Of a stretch of DNA of 64,000 nt, positions 1 to 12,306 are shown piece by piece. Origin of the DNA: Chrysomallon squamiferum (lineage: Eukaryota; Mollusca; Gastropoda; Neomphalida; Peltospiridae); the NCBI GenBank assembly GCA_012295275.1, contig CM022679.1, forward strand, positions 24,603,502 to 24,667,501, read 5' to 3'. The notes beneath the pieces are model-generated. The model was given only the letters and a program-made list of their open reading frames with translations. It searched no databases and was not told the origin of the DNA. The stretch's first letter is position 1; each line of letters opens with the position of its first letter. Position numbers and translations under genes: made by a program.

Positions 1-1119
1 CAGTAAAGAAATTACCTACTAAATGAGGAAAATCCTTATCCAGATGTTTAACAAATACAGCCACTTTTTCATTGTCAGCATGTCTCATTTTGAGCAGCAG
101 CTCTCGAGCTCTATCTCTCCTTGTTGGATGGGAGGTTATATCTTCTTGATCACTTTCAGAGATGACATGGTCCTGGAAAAGATAATCTAGGAGTTCGCCC
201 AATGTGGGATCCAGGCCCTTGACCAGCACAAGATGATTCTCTTGCAACCACCTATGACAGTTGTTTCCTCCATGTTTATGTTTACAGATCTGCTTTGGTC
301 TTTCATCACCTGTTAAAAAACATTATTTCTTTAAATTAGTAAATTTAATAAACACTGATTATAAGCTTAATAATGTGATCAAGACTTGTTTATTTTATTA
401 CAAAAGAGAAATTGCTAATCTCACTTAATAACTGTACTGATATTATAATTTAGTTATTAAAAGTGGACTGCAAAAACCAAATACAATACAACCTAAAAGT
501 ATGCAGAATACTTCTAGACTGCATCTTCTTATTATCAAATATGCACTTTAAGGTCATTATTATAATCATCAGTCATTATTGTTTTTTAGCTATAGGTATA
601 TAGTTTACTGGCTTCTAATTCTTTTTGAACTTTAAAACAAAAAGTTTATCACATACCTCGGTATCTGGTTTCAGTTTCAGATATATCTTGTCCAGCTTCT
701 TCATCTGTTGATGTAATAGATGATGATGAGCATTTGCTGTTTTCAACAACATTATTTTTCAGTTCCAGTTGTAACAGACGTTCTTGAACATTACTCAGAA
801 CTGCAGACAAGCCTAAAACTTTTATCTCAACATTTGTTATTTCCTGCTGGTTACCTTTCTGAAATGTTGACAGATTTTCCTCAACACTTGTTTTAATAAT
901 GGAAGCATAATTAGCCGACATTTTTAGTTGTCTTTTAATTGATTTAATTTCTTTAAATAGTTGTTTCTGATTTTGGACAATTGCCTCCAATTTTGTTTGC
1001 AGTTTTGAAATTTCTCCTTCATTCTGTTTGCATGATCTAATTTATTTTAAGATTTCTTTCTCATACTGAACAACTTCCTCCAATGTCACTTGCTTTTTTT
1101 TCTTTTCTCCTTCATTCAT
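1..1119 (-). CDS. CARD-domain protein, tandem copy A (partial; in-frame stop near its 5' end)
   Basis: Two exons are visible: 657-1119 and 1-309, the second running off the window. The second exon encodes a clear CARD (six-helix death-fold interaction domain). It starts with a short C-x-H-x-H-x4-C stretch, then the WLQENHLVLVKGLDP helix, a DYLFQDHVIS turn and a DFPHLVGNF end. The first exon is a charged, Gln/Lys-rich probable coiled coil ending in a Ser/Thr/Glu-rich linker. Splice borders are good (GTATGT donor at 656, TTTTAACAG acceptor at 310) and the phase matches copy B. The natural ATG at 1119 (MNEGEK..., like MNEEEN in copy B) opens a frame that meets TAA at 1042-1044 (codon 26), then stays open to the splice site. 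The next in-frame ATG is at 921. The copy may therefore be a pseudogene, or may start downstream without part of the coiled coil. Role (adaptor in apoptosis or innate immunity) is inferred from the CARD only. Confidence 0.75.
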
Positions 1120-1144
1120 TTTGTAAGTAAGTCTGATGATATGT

Positions 1145-1491
1145 AAAATAAAACCTGAAAAAAATAGTAATATTAAAAAATAATTATTAAAAAAATTCTG
1201 GAAAAATGTTCTGAAATATCAAGTTATTCTCTATGATTTAGCTGAAGTATAACTATTATGAGAGTACCTTAAAGATGAAGATATAAAATTATGTTTGACA
1301 CCAAACCTGTTACCATCTGTTTTCAACACACATACAAATATTGTGCTTGATATCATGGATTATATGAATAAAAAAAACAGATGTTTGAATATTAAGTAAC
1401 AATGTTGAAAGTTTACATTCTTTATTAAACATTATGTTCAAACCTTATACGGTTTATATATATATATATGTCATTATACGGTTTATATATA

Positions 1492-1522
<31 letters not shown>

Positions 1523-3890
1523 TACAATAATCTGTAGTATAATTAAGTTCCTCTTTTTTGTCAATATAATATAGAGAATAATTTTAAAGTTTGCAAAGGA
1601 TGAAGCAATTCTTTTCAGGTACATAAAATTAAACACACACATACAGTGTACAAATAATGCCACACTTAAATGTGGATCTCGAACCAGCATAATCTAACCA
1701 TGGATAACTTGTACACTGACTGTTAAATTTAAAACAAAATAAAATAAAATAATAATCACAAAAATAACAACAATAAAAAAGAATGCAACAAAGTTGTCAG
1801 CATATTCAAATTTATTTCTTCTTGCTTTGAGGTCAGACTTTTTGGGCACTGGATGGATCTTAACATATCAACATGAGATCCAAATTCATTTCTTATTTGT
1901 TTTGAATTAGATTACTTAGGTTCTGAGCACTTTAAATAAGTTTAGCTAAGAAATCAATGATTTATTTTAATTTAATTTCTTTTTCCCTTTCTGCTTTGTA
2001 GAAGACATAAACATCTTTTACACTGACCAAGTATAACTAATCAGTTTTCAATAGCCTGAATAGATATCTTTATTTTCAGCATTGTCTTTGTCCTGCAACA
2101 CCTTGAGTAAGACTTTAATTTGTCCTTTTGGGGACCTGTTGTTCCTACTGAATACTAATTTCTTTTTTGAATTTTGAAAAATAAGTTTTTAAAATAATGA
2201 AATTTAAGAAAAATTAACATTTCAAGAAAACCTTCAAATTAGTCCTTATTACATTGTAGTCATATTTTACAAACTAACACTTCAAAGTATATTTTCTATA
2301 TTTTATTCAACTTTTATATTTCACATCATCCTTAAACATGTTTAATTTTGGTTAAAAATAAGTCACAAATTATTTTCAAAATCTTTTGGAAATAAGCAAA
2401 TGGCCACCTTACATTATAGGTATGTCCTACAAACACATTTCAAGCTTGCTTCTAATCATTATAATTAAAAAATTTTATGAATGTTATTTCAGTTTACAAA
2501 TAAAACTGTTAATAGTTGTTAATGATCTTGGTTGGTCTCTTTTTTGTTAATAATCAAAAGTTAAAACTAAAAACACAAAATAAAAAATCACTTCTCATTT
2601 GACTGAGAATATACAAAACCACAGAAACATGTAGCATGAACAGAAAACATTAACTGTTATTAGTGTTTTATTTAGATGAAAAAATAAATAAAGAAGTAAA
2701 TAAAATATTACTTACCTTTGTTTTGTAGTTGTTGGTGATACAATTAAAAAGGAACAAAATTAAATATGGCAGTTCAGGATGTGAAACTGACTGACTGATC
2801 TCATGAAATCTCATTTGTGTTGACCCTATTTTTTGTTCACCCTATTTTTACACCTGTGGAAAGTATCTGACCTAACCAATTTACACTGGTTTATACTTGT
2901 GGGAAAAAGGGGAATCCCGTATTTGAAGTAACTATTTTACCTGTTTTATACTTATGCTAACAAGGGAATTCTCTATCTCCAGTAACAATTAGATGTTTTT
3001 TTTACTGTTAATGTACCACAATTTTCTGTTTTTATAAAATTGATATTTTCAAATGTTTACAAAATTATAACAGATTATTTAAGCAGATATATAATTCAGT
3101 CAGAGATTTAGTACATGCCTGTGATCGCACACATCTTGACCAGTTTTGCCAGATAGGTACCTAAAATTTTGACATAAAAAAATGTAAATGCTAAATGATT
3201 ATAAATTTTATCAATGATCTAGTATTATCATTATTACTGTATTAGTTTTTTGAAAAAGAAAAAAATGTTTCTAACCATTCTCTAGCCTAGCTGTACATTG
3301 TGACATAAAAGAAATTTCCTAGAAATCATCATGTTGTAATTTCTTTTTAATTTCACTGACAGATATTAACATGAACAAATAAGAAACAAAAGGTGAATTG
3401 TTGTACTGATAATTTGTTGAGGAAAACATACAATGTTTATATTTCTCTTTCAAATGTTATGATAAATGAAAACCAAACTATATATTTTTCATTAATGACA
3501 GACAGTGTTAGGAAGGAGGGATACAGTTCATTATCAGCCTTTCAAATTCCAGCTGTTCTTAATGTCAAGTCTCATTAGAAATATTTTTCAGTTAGCTGCT
3601 ATCTAGTTTCAACAAAACAAAAACATTTTTATGATTTCACTAGTTTCATTCGGCTAAAATGTGCTGTTCCAGTCAGATACTAATTTATTCCTGTACTGTT
3701 TTCATTAAAGCAAGTTTTAATATTTGATTTCATTAAACCATTCTAAATATAAACATATTATTATGTATCAGTATAAACCAGATTCCCAAAACTGTAACTA
3801 GATATAGTCCTCTGTTCAATATTTTCATATTTATAATACAAAAATGTCATGAAGGTTATAATAGAGCTAAAATATTTCAAATGAATTATT
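1145..3890 (-). other. 5' UTR, first intron and promoter region of CARD copy A
   Basis: There is no coding gene here. On the minus strand a probable acceptor (T-tract then CAG, about 1155) lies just before the ATG, and a CAAAG/GTAAGT donor sits at 2716/2715, so a noncoding first exon probably ends at 2716. Most of this stretch aligns to 7100-9530 next to copy B, for example the 'gatatagtcctctgt' and 'atcatcatgttgtaa' blocks, so it belongs to the duplicated segment. A (TTA)n tract lies at about 1494-1522 and (TA)n at 1456-1470. Confidence 0.6.
2909..2918 (+). promoter_or_regulatory. NF-kappaB-type site upstream of CARD copy A
   Basis: GGGGAATCCC fits the kappaB consensus GGGRNNYYCC exactly. 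It lies about 190 bp upstream of the predicted end of the noncoding first exon. A second, weaker match (GGGAATTCTC) follows about 54 bp later at 2963-2972 in a locally repeated stretch ('ttatactt...'). Copy B keeps the equivalent site. Binding is inferred from sequence only. Confidence 0.45.
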
Positions 3891-5786
3891 TCTGGAATTA
3901 TTAATTTATTACATAAATTTTATTATTATATCAAATACCTAAATCAGTTTTTCTAAATAGATTAGTAGATTGTGAGTGCCTCTCAAAACACATAATAAAC
4001 ATTCAAAAAGATTCTGATTCAAATTTCACTTAAAGATGGAAAATCTGAGAATGTTGTAAATGTCCTAGGTTTATAAATGTTACAGAGAGAGAGAAAGAAA
4101 GAGAGAGGACCAATGTAAAAAGACATGCGAGGAATCTGCAAGGGTTACATAGTTGCCTTTGATAAAATTCCAATTTGGTACTCATAAAACTGTTATTTCT
4201 TCTCTTTAATTTAAAACAATTTAATTATCTGTAAGGATTACACAGTATTTTTTAAATTGTTTGTACAGCCATGCATATAATTATACAAACACAATTTCAA
4301 CTTCCATCGTTTATTTACCATATTTAGTGGAATCTTTTTTTTAACTCCTGGGATTATAAGCAATAAAGTTTTCTAAAATGTTGAAATAAAGCTTTTTCAG
4401 TTCACCACCTGTTCAGTGGAATATAATAATTATTTATCAGTTTTTAAATTTTCAGTGACGAGAAGACAAGACAAATATATAAATGTGTGTGTGGGTGTGT
4501 GAGTGTGTGGGGGGGTTTAACAAGATAAGTAATAATAATAATTCTTCAAAAAATATTAACAATGGTTTTTTAAACACCATTTTCAAGCTATGATGGGTGC
4601 TTGAGTATTACTGAGTGCTTTGTTTATTTTTCTGGAGATCTTTTGATATATTTTTTTTAATTACTTTATTCAGAGATGTATACCATTTGTTTTTGTTTGG
4701 TTATCTTTTTTGGATACACATACTGTATATTAAAATTTTATTTATTTCTTTGTTTGTTTTTCTTTTTCAAATTTGGTTTTGATATCTTGTTGTTTCTGCT
4801 TCTATAAAGTCAAAGTCAGCATAACTATGTTGGTTATTATCTACTGCCAACTAATGTTCTGTTAATATGTAAATGATGTTTTAGATAAATTTAAATATTT
4901 AATTTATTTATTTATTTCTGAAATGTCTCTACCTCAGAATGTATTCTTGATAACCAAGAAAATAACATATGGAAAATTTTGATTTTTTTTTTTTTTCTAT
5001 GCAATCTACATTTAAATATTTTATTTATTTATTATTTTTATTTTTATTTTTTTATTTTTTTATTTATTTTATTTTATTTTTATGTCTTTGATATTTGTAT
5101 TATCTAATTTATATTTTAGAAATATGAATTAGTAACTTAAAAAAAAAAGAAAAAAAGAAAAAACAACACTGGAAAAAAATCATCATTGAAATTGTCATTT
5201 AATTGTTCCACAGATTTTGAATTCTTTTTTTCATTTATTTTATTATTCATACACTTTCACACACGATTAATTATATATATGCAGACACTAAGACATAAAT
5301 TCATCTAATAAGGCAGAGCAAGAATTTAAAATATCTCAGATATTAAAAACAGATTTGCATTACAGTAGTTATACAGTTCTAAAATCTTATTCAACTCAGC
5401 ATATTGTAATGGCAACTTAATAATATAATTAATTCTACAAACTTTTCTTCTGATTTTTTTTTTTTTTCCTTCCAAAAATGAAGACATTTTTACAATAAAA
5501 TTGAGAATTAAATTGATTTCATTGTACATCCATCATTCTTTTTAACTCTTTTGTCTATAAAATATCAAACAAATGTTACTCAAGCCAGAATAATTGCTCT
5601 TATGCCGATTCGAATTAGTTTAAGTTTTCCAAGCCTGGTCTTTTTGTTAATTATAGAGTTTTATCTTTCTGGTTTTTTATTCTCAAGTGGTCTTTTTAGT
5701 TTTCATTTTCAAGTCTTCATCTTTTTCTGTGTCCTCATGGTACCAGCTTTCATAATCTTGTAGATCTGATAAGGATGGTTAACTCT
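3891..5786. other. Intergenic DNA between the two CARD copies
   Basis: No gene is seen. It contains a GA-rich stretch (about 4083-4107), a short GT tract (4483-4510), long T tracts and ATTT repeats (about 4985-5095). Possible poly(A) signals for copy B on the minus strand include TTTATT at 5676-5681. Open frames in this stretch have low-complexity composition and no recognisable protein. Confidence 0.5.
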
Positions 5787-7091
5787 CTACTCGGAATGCC
5801 ATGGTTTGTCTGTTTTGGCAGGTCTAGGACTCTTTTTAACAATCGTTGAATGATTCCTTCTGTTCCGCTTTGTGCTCTGTACTTTCTGTTTCCTACAACA
5901 ACAAGACAAAGTACTGATTTTCATCTCATCCATTCTTTTGCAGATTTTGGGATATTTGCTTTCCAAGGCCTTTGCAAGGATTTTTAAACATTCTGGCATT
6001 CTTGAACTGTTCATGCTTTTAATAAATTTATTCCAGCCTTTCTTTTTTGTTGAACAGCGCCAGATTTGCTCATACAGGTCGTCATCTATTATGAATTCCT
6101 GATATAGGACATCAATCACATCATTAACATTCACCTGGTTGACAACATCACAGGCAAGGCAGCTTAACTCTCCTGTTTCAGAATCAGTTGAGAAATTACT
6201 CACTAGATGCGGAAAATCTTTCTTCAGATGTTGAACAAACAGAGTAACCTTTTCATTGTCAACATGTCTCATTATCAACAGCAACTCTCGAGTTTGGTCT
6301 TTCCTTGTTCCATGGGAGGTTATATGTTCTTTATCACTATCAGAGATGACATGGTCCTGGAAAAGATAATCTAGGAGTAAGCCCCGTGAGGGATCCAGGC
6401 CCTTGACCAGGACAAGATGATTCTCTTGCAACCACCTTTGACAGTTGTTTCCTCCATGTTTATGTTTACAGATCTGCTTTGGTCTTTCATAACCTGTTAA
6501 AAAACATTATTTCTTTAAATTAGTAAATTTAGTAAACATTGATTATAAGCTTAATAATGAGATAATGAGTTATTTGTTTTATTATAAAAGAGAAATTGCT
6601 AATCTTATTTTAAAACTGTATTCTTGATATTATATTTAGTTATTAATTAAAAGAGGACTGCAAAAACCAAATAAAATATAACATGAAAGTATTCAGAATA
6701 TATTTGGATTGTGTCTTCTTATTATCAAAGATACACTTTTAATATCATTATTATAATCATCATTGTTTTAATTATTATTATTATTATTGTTTGCTATAGG
6801 TATATAGTTTCCTTGTTTCTATTATTTTTTGAACTTTTAAACAAAAAGTTATCACATACTTCTGGATATGGATTCAGTTTCAGGTATAGCTTGTCCAGTT
6901 TCTTCATCTGTTGATGAAATAGATGATGAAGAGATTTCACTATTTTCATCCACATTAATTTTCAGTTCCAGTTGTCTCAGACATTTGTGAAGATTATTCA
7001 AATCTGTTGACATCTTTTGGCCAATCGTGTCCAATTTCATTGAAATTTCTTGTAATGTCACTTGCGTTTCTTGGTTTTCTTCTTCATTCAT
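5787..7091 (-). CDS. CARD-domain protein, tandem copy B (complete, 312 aa)
   Basis: Two exons, 6860-7091 and 5787-6493, join in phase 1 (donor GTATGT, acceptor TTTTTTAACAG) to give 312 aa. Residues 1-77 are a charged probable coiled coil plus a Ser/Glu-rich linker. Residues 86-95 hold a C-x-H-x-H-x4-C pattern. Residues about 94-175 form a CARD (QRWLQENHLVLVKGL helix, LLDYLFQDHVIS, DFPHLVSNF). Residues about 188-262 form a second, weaker CARD-like helical block (DVIDVLYQEFII ... LKILAKALESKYPKI). The tail is basic (KRNRRNHS, KKSPRPAK) and could be a nuclear localisation signal. There is no kinase, ATPase or protease domain, so it is most likely a CARD adaptor or regulator in apoptosis or innate immune signalling; that role is inferred. 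Start: the ATG at 7091 opens the first exon that joins in frame to the CARD exon. The exact family is not recognised. Confidence 0.82.
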
Positions 7092-8564
7092 TTTGTAAAT
7101 AACTGAAGATGTGCAGAATAAAGTCTGAAAAAAAAAAATAATAATACAAAAATAAAAAATTGTTCTGCCATAATTTTCTGAAATGTCAAGTTATTCTCTG
7201 TGACTTAGCTGAAGTATAACTATTAGGAGAAACCCTTAAAGATAAAGATACAAAATAAAATTATTTTTAGCACCAAAATTGTTAACTAGTATTTAGTTAT
7301 CATTTATTTTTAACACACATACAGATACTTGTGTCTGATATCATAGATTATATAAATTAAGAACTTCAAGGTGCTTGAATATTGAATAACAATGTGAAAG
7401 TTTAAACAACTACATTGTTTATTAAACTTTAAGCTGCAAACCTTATAAGTCTTATATAATATATGTGTGTGTGTGTATATATATATATATATACTTTAAT
7501 AGAAGTAACTTTATTTATTGTTATTTACCTTAATCTCTAGCATCACTAAGTTCCTGTGGTCTTTTGACAGTATAATTATAGAGAATGATATTAAAGTTAG
7601 TGAAGGAATATGTCTAGCAAAATTAGAATGCAATTCTTTTCAGGTATTTAAAATAGTGTGTCTGTCAGTGTGTTTAATATACAAACAATAACTAATAATA
7701 ATAACAACAACAAAAATATTACAACAAAGTTGTCAGCAAATGATTCAAATTCATTTTTTATTGCTTTGAGGTCAGCCTATTTGGGCACTGGATGGATCTT
7801 AACATCTATCAACATGAGATCCAAATTCATTTCTTATTTGTTTTGTAATATATTACTTTGGTTCTGAGCTCTAAATAAGTTTAGCTAAGAAATCAATGGT
7901 TGTTTTCATTTAATTTTTATTTCCTTTCTGCTTTGTAGAAGACATAAACATCTTGTACATTGTCTAAGTAGAACTACAAACTAACACTTCTAAGTATATT
8001 TTGTTTATTTTATACAACTTTTTATATTTCACATCATCATTAAACATATTAAATTTAGGTTAAAAATAAGTCACAAAGTTCTCCAAAATGTCCTCCTTTT
8101 GGCAATGAGGAAATGGTCACACTACATTTCAGGTTTGTCCTAAAAACTTAGCAAAATATTATTTCAATTTACAAATGAAAGCTGTTAATAGTTGTTCATG
8201 AACTTTGTTGGTCTCTTTTTTGTTAATGATCAAAAATTGAAAATATGAAATGCAGTATGAAATCACTTCTCATTCGGCTGAGAATTTACAAAACTACAGA
8301 AACATGTAGCATGAACAGAAAATATTAACTGTTTAATTAGTGTTTTATTTGGATGAAAAAATAAATGAAGAAGTAAATAAAATATTATTTACCTTTGATT
8401 GTTAAGTGAGAGATATTAACAAAAACATACAAGTAATAAAATTCAATATGGCAGGAGCATAGGAAAACTGACTGACTGACCTTGATTTATACCTATGGAA
8501 ACAAGGGGAATCCCCAAATACTTGTCTCAAGTACTATTAAATTATTTTTTAGTTTTTATTTTTT

Positions 8565-8595
<31 letters not shown>

Positions 8596-9530
8596 GTTAA
8601 CATGCTGCAATTCTCTGTTTTTCATAAAATTGATATTTTCAAATGTTGAAGAAAATAACAAAATTATAACAGATTATTTAAGCAGATATGTAATTCTGTC
8701 AGAGATTAGAGTACATACCTAAGATCACATGATCAGTGCCCCAGAGTGAGATATTAAAGCCATAACCACTTTCAACCAGAATGGCATCTAAAGATGTCAC
8801 ATTCAAAAATGATAAAGGCTAAATGGTTTTTAATTTTATGAATGACCTAGTATATATCAAAACATCATCATTATTACTGTAATAGTTTATTTTTAGCCAT
8901 TCTCTAACCCAGATGTACTTTGTAATATATAAGAAATTTCCTAGAAATCATCATGTTGTAACTTCTTTTTAATTTCTCTGACAGATATTAACATGAACAA
9001 ATAAGAAACAAAAGGTGAATTGTTGTATTGATAATTTATTGACGAAAGCATACAGAGTGTTTATATTTCTCTTACAAATGTTATGATAAATGAAAACAAA
9101 CTATATTTTTTTTCATTAACAACAGACAAGATCAGTGATGGAAATGAGGAAGTAGATTAAAAACCTTTCAGCTTCCAACTGTTTTTAATGTTAAATTTCA
9201 CTAAAACTATTTCTCAGTTTCCTGTTGTCAAGTTGCTACCAAATAAAAATATTTTTATATTCTCAGCAGTTTCAGTCAACTAAAATTATTAATAGCGTGC
9301 TTTTCCAACCAAATATTATTTTATTCTGTGCACTGTTTTTGCATTAAAGCAGTTTTGTTTTATATTTGATATAATTACACTTGATTATATTATTCCATTC
9401 CAAATATAAACATGTCATTAAGTACTAGTATAAACCAGATTCCCAAATCCATCACTAGATATAGTCCTCTGTCTAATATTTCCATATTTACAATACAAAA
9501 ATGTCATGAAGGTTATAATACTGCTAAAAT
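7092..9530 (-). other. 5' UTR, first intron and promoter region of CARD copy B
   Basis: No protein gene. A probable 3' splice site (T-tract, TCAG) lies at about 7127 on the minus strand, and a CAAAG/GTAAAT donor at 8393/8392 mirrors that of copy A. TA-rich microsatellites lie at 7463-7492 and 8570-8595. Confidence 0.55.
8505..8515 (+). promoter_or_regulatory. NF-kappaB-type site upstream of CARD copy B
   Basis: GGGGAATCCCC is a perfect, palindrome-like kappaB motif about 112 bp upstream of the predicted noncoding first-exon end. It aligns with the site at 2909 in copy A, while the flanking bases have diverged. Use by a Rel/NF-kappaB factor is inferred. Confidence 0.5.
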
Positions 9531-10371
9531 ATGTATAATGTAATAATTCATTTTTATCACAGATTGCCTTATATTATAAAGTACGCTTGTTTAATACAAA
9601 CAAAAAAATAAATCTAAAAAAAATGTATTCTTCAAAATTACATTTGAAATGATTTTTCATTATTTTAAAAAAAAATTATATAATTTTGAATAAAAAGTTC
9701 ATTTTATTATCATTTTGTGCTTTTATTTAATGTGTAAGAATAAAATATAATTTAAAAAAAAAAAAAATTAATTTTACTTAACACTAACACTGAACAGTCT
9801 AAAGTATGCAATATTTCAATTTATCTTTCAGGGTTTCATATTCATTGATGATTTTTTTTTTTTTTTTAGTTTCTGTTTTTTTTTAATTTAGTAAGTGAAA
9901 TTAAAATACAAGAAAACTGTTACCTAAAGAACAAAATATATCAGTTATTTGACATTTATTTATCTCCATTGAAACATTCAAGTGTGTCTTATGCTATAAG
10001 AAATTGTGAAAAATCATACAGCAGAACCATGAAATAATTTTTATTTCTCTGGGAATTCTTTTCTCAATTTTTTTATTGTTAATTTAATTTATTTTTATTT
10101 TTATTTTTTAATTGTTTTTTAATCAAGGCTTTCAGGACTCCAGCTGAGAGAGGCTGATATAAAGAATATTTAAAAAAAATAAAAAAAAAAAAAGAAAAAA
10201 GCATGCTATGAACTCCAATGCCTAAATATACACACAATATTTCAATAATAAGCTGATAGCCAATATGTCATGTTACCTTTCTTGTATCCCTTTATTAATG
10301 GTGCTACAAAACAAGCAATTCAAAAGTTAATAAAATACATTTATCAAATATATAACCGGTATATATAAATA

Positions 10372-10408
<37 letters not shown>

Positions 10409-11409
10409 AATGATGTTAGGGGTTTTTTTTAAAGTGTTTCAGTATATACATAAGATAAAGAAAAAATAACACTGCAAAAATCCAAAACTTATTCACAAAC
10501 GTCTAAAATATATATTTGTAAGTAATACCTACCAACAATTGGACAAAATAATTATATATTATAAACAATGTAAAAATAATTTTTGAGTATGTGGTTCTTA
10601 ATGAGGTGAGATTAAAATTATGTAAAGACAAAATACTTACAATTTTCTTATATACATAAATGTTTGCTTTGAACGGTAACCAACATATATAAATATATAT
10701 ACTACTGTCATGCTGTTATTTCAGGCAAACTATGAAATTTATTTTAAAAAACATGAAATATTAAAAATTCATACATAGCATCCCCATTTGATTGACACTC
10801 AAGCTATGTGCACTACATGCTAAGATGTTCAAAAAAGAAGAGAAAAAAGTCCACACTTAAAATAACACGTTGAAGTGGGGATGGAAATTTTATTAAATTT
10901 TATTTTTATTTTTATTTTTATTTTTATTTTTATTAATTTTTTTTTTTTTTTTTTTTCATTTTTTTATTATTTTTTTTTTAGTTCTTTTTTTCATTTTTTT
11001 TTAGTAATATGCATTTTTCTTCTGAAAGATACATGATCACAAGCAACATATCTACCAGCAATGGTTTTATGCTCCATATGGTGTCTTTCTTCTTTTAATT
11101 TGTGTTAGAAGATGCATAATTGGCAAAATAATATTTTCTAATAAAAAAAGAAAGCTTAGGAAGAAACAGATTAAAATTAACAACATAAAGGGCCATCAGT
11201 ACTCTGATCTTATCAAAATAAACACATTCTGTATAAAAATACTTGACTGACTTTGTCATTATGTATAAGTATACATGAGAAAAAAGTTAAAATATACATT
11301 GAAATAATTATTGCTTATTTTAAAAGAATTATAAATACACTTTTATCAAAACACAAGTTATACAAAATATTATTTATTTTACAATATACATATATTCAAC
11401 AAATGTATG

Positions 11410-11462
<53 letters not shown>

Positions 11463-12306
11463 GTATGTGTATATGTGTATATGTATATAAATATATATAT
11501 ATATACATGCATATACATATATGTAAAAATTAAAAGTCAGTAATATAAATTGCATAATGATGTCAGATGTAACAATGATGTTTCTTTCTGCTTAAAATAA
11601 ATAAATAAATATATTGTTTTTTATTTTAGTTTATAGGTAGAGAATAGTGAATGTTCAGTTTAATATTTTCCATTACTGAATTTCCTTTTTCTTACAAGGA
11701 ATGGCAATAGTATTGATAGCATTTTATGCATTTAATTTGCTGTTTAAAACTGAATGTGCAGACACAGCAGTGAATTATGAGAACAATCTATATTTCTGAT
11801 TTTCCGGTGATATTTTGACCTCAAAACTTTAATGAAAAGAGGTTGATGGCTGCAGAATAAAATTGCAAGTTTCTCTGTTGTTTGTTATTTTTCTTTTCAT
11901 TACCTTTTTTTAGAAAGATATTTAATGCACATTTAGTTTTTTTTAAATCATCTTTATTTTTTTATATGTAATATTTAAACCAGAGCATGTAATTATAAAA
12001 CTTTAAGTAAAACAAATAACAAAAATATTATATAAAAATTATTTTTAAAAATCAAATAAATGATTTAAAACACAATTTGTTTAAAAAAATAAACGCATAA
12101 ATAACAGATTTAATACTTTAAAAAAGGTATATGAGAAATGTATTATGTATAAATATGTTTAGGAAGTAATATTTTCTCATATGTAATTTTTACTATTAAA
12201 TATTCTGCAGTATATTTCTTGATCTGTGTTGAACTCATGTGATTTTGTCAGTCCACTGCACTAATTGTTTTTCAGTTTCTCATTGCATATCTATAACTGA
12301 AAACGT
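9531..12306. other. Low-complexity intergenic DNA
   Basis: No gene is recognised. It contains A/T homopolymers, (TA)n at 10377-10404, TTTTTA repeats at 10902-10935 and the ATATGT hexamer array near 11.4 kb. The open frame over the hexamer array encodes only alternating Cys/Ile/Tyr residues and is not a gene. The left part is the region upstream of CARD copy B; the right part probably holds the CFAP96 3' UTR. Confidence 0.5.
11405..11490. repeat. ATATGT hexanucleotide microsatellite
   Basis: About 12 copies of the hexamer ATATGT, with interruptions, pass into a (TA)n tract. It creates an artificial open frame of CICICI-type residues. Confidence 0.9.

Larger units (their letters stand above)
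1..3870. repeat. Segmental tandem duplication, unit A
   Basis: The stretch aligns collinearly with 6185-9530. It includes the CARD exon, both introns, the noncoding first exon, the kappaB-bearing upstream region and about 900 bp beyond it. The similarity stops near 'aaggttataata' (3850-3865 against 9512-9525). The left end is beyond the window. Intron and upstream DNA are still alignable with indels, so the duplication is moderately recent. Confidence 0.85.
6185..9530. repeat. Segmental tandem duplication, unit B
   Basis: This is the direct-repeat partner of 1-3870. Matching landmarks are the CARD exon (6185-6493), the intron block around 6500-6840, the upstream blocks 'tttgggcactggatgg' (7778 against 1840), 'aacatgtagcatgaacag' (8302 against 2624), and 'gatatagtcctctgt'. 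It is about 0.5 kb shorter than unit A, partly because the first coding exon is 231 nt shorter and partly from intergenic indels. Confidence 0.85.

Noticed and set aside
5872-6102. Plus-strand open frame
   Set aside because: Antisense shadow of the CARD copy B exon, which has a recognisable protein and splice sites.
11253-11543. Open frame of 96 codons on the plus strand
   Set aside because: Most of it translates the ATATGT microsatellite (CICICI...) and has no homology or splice context.
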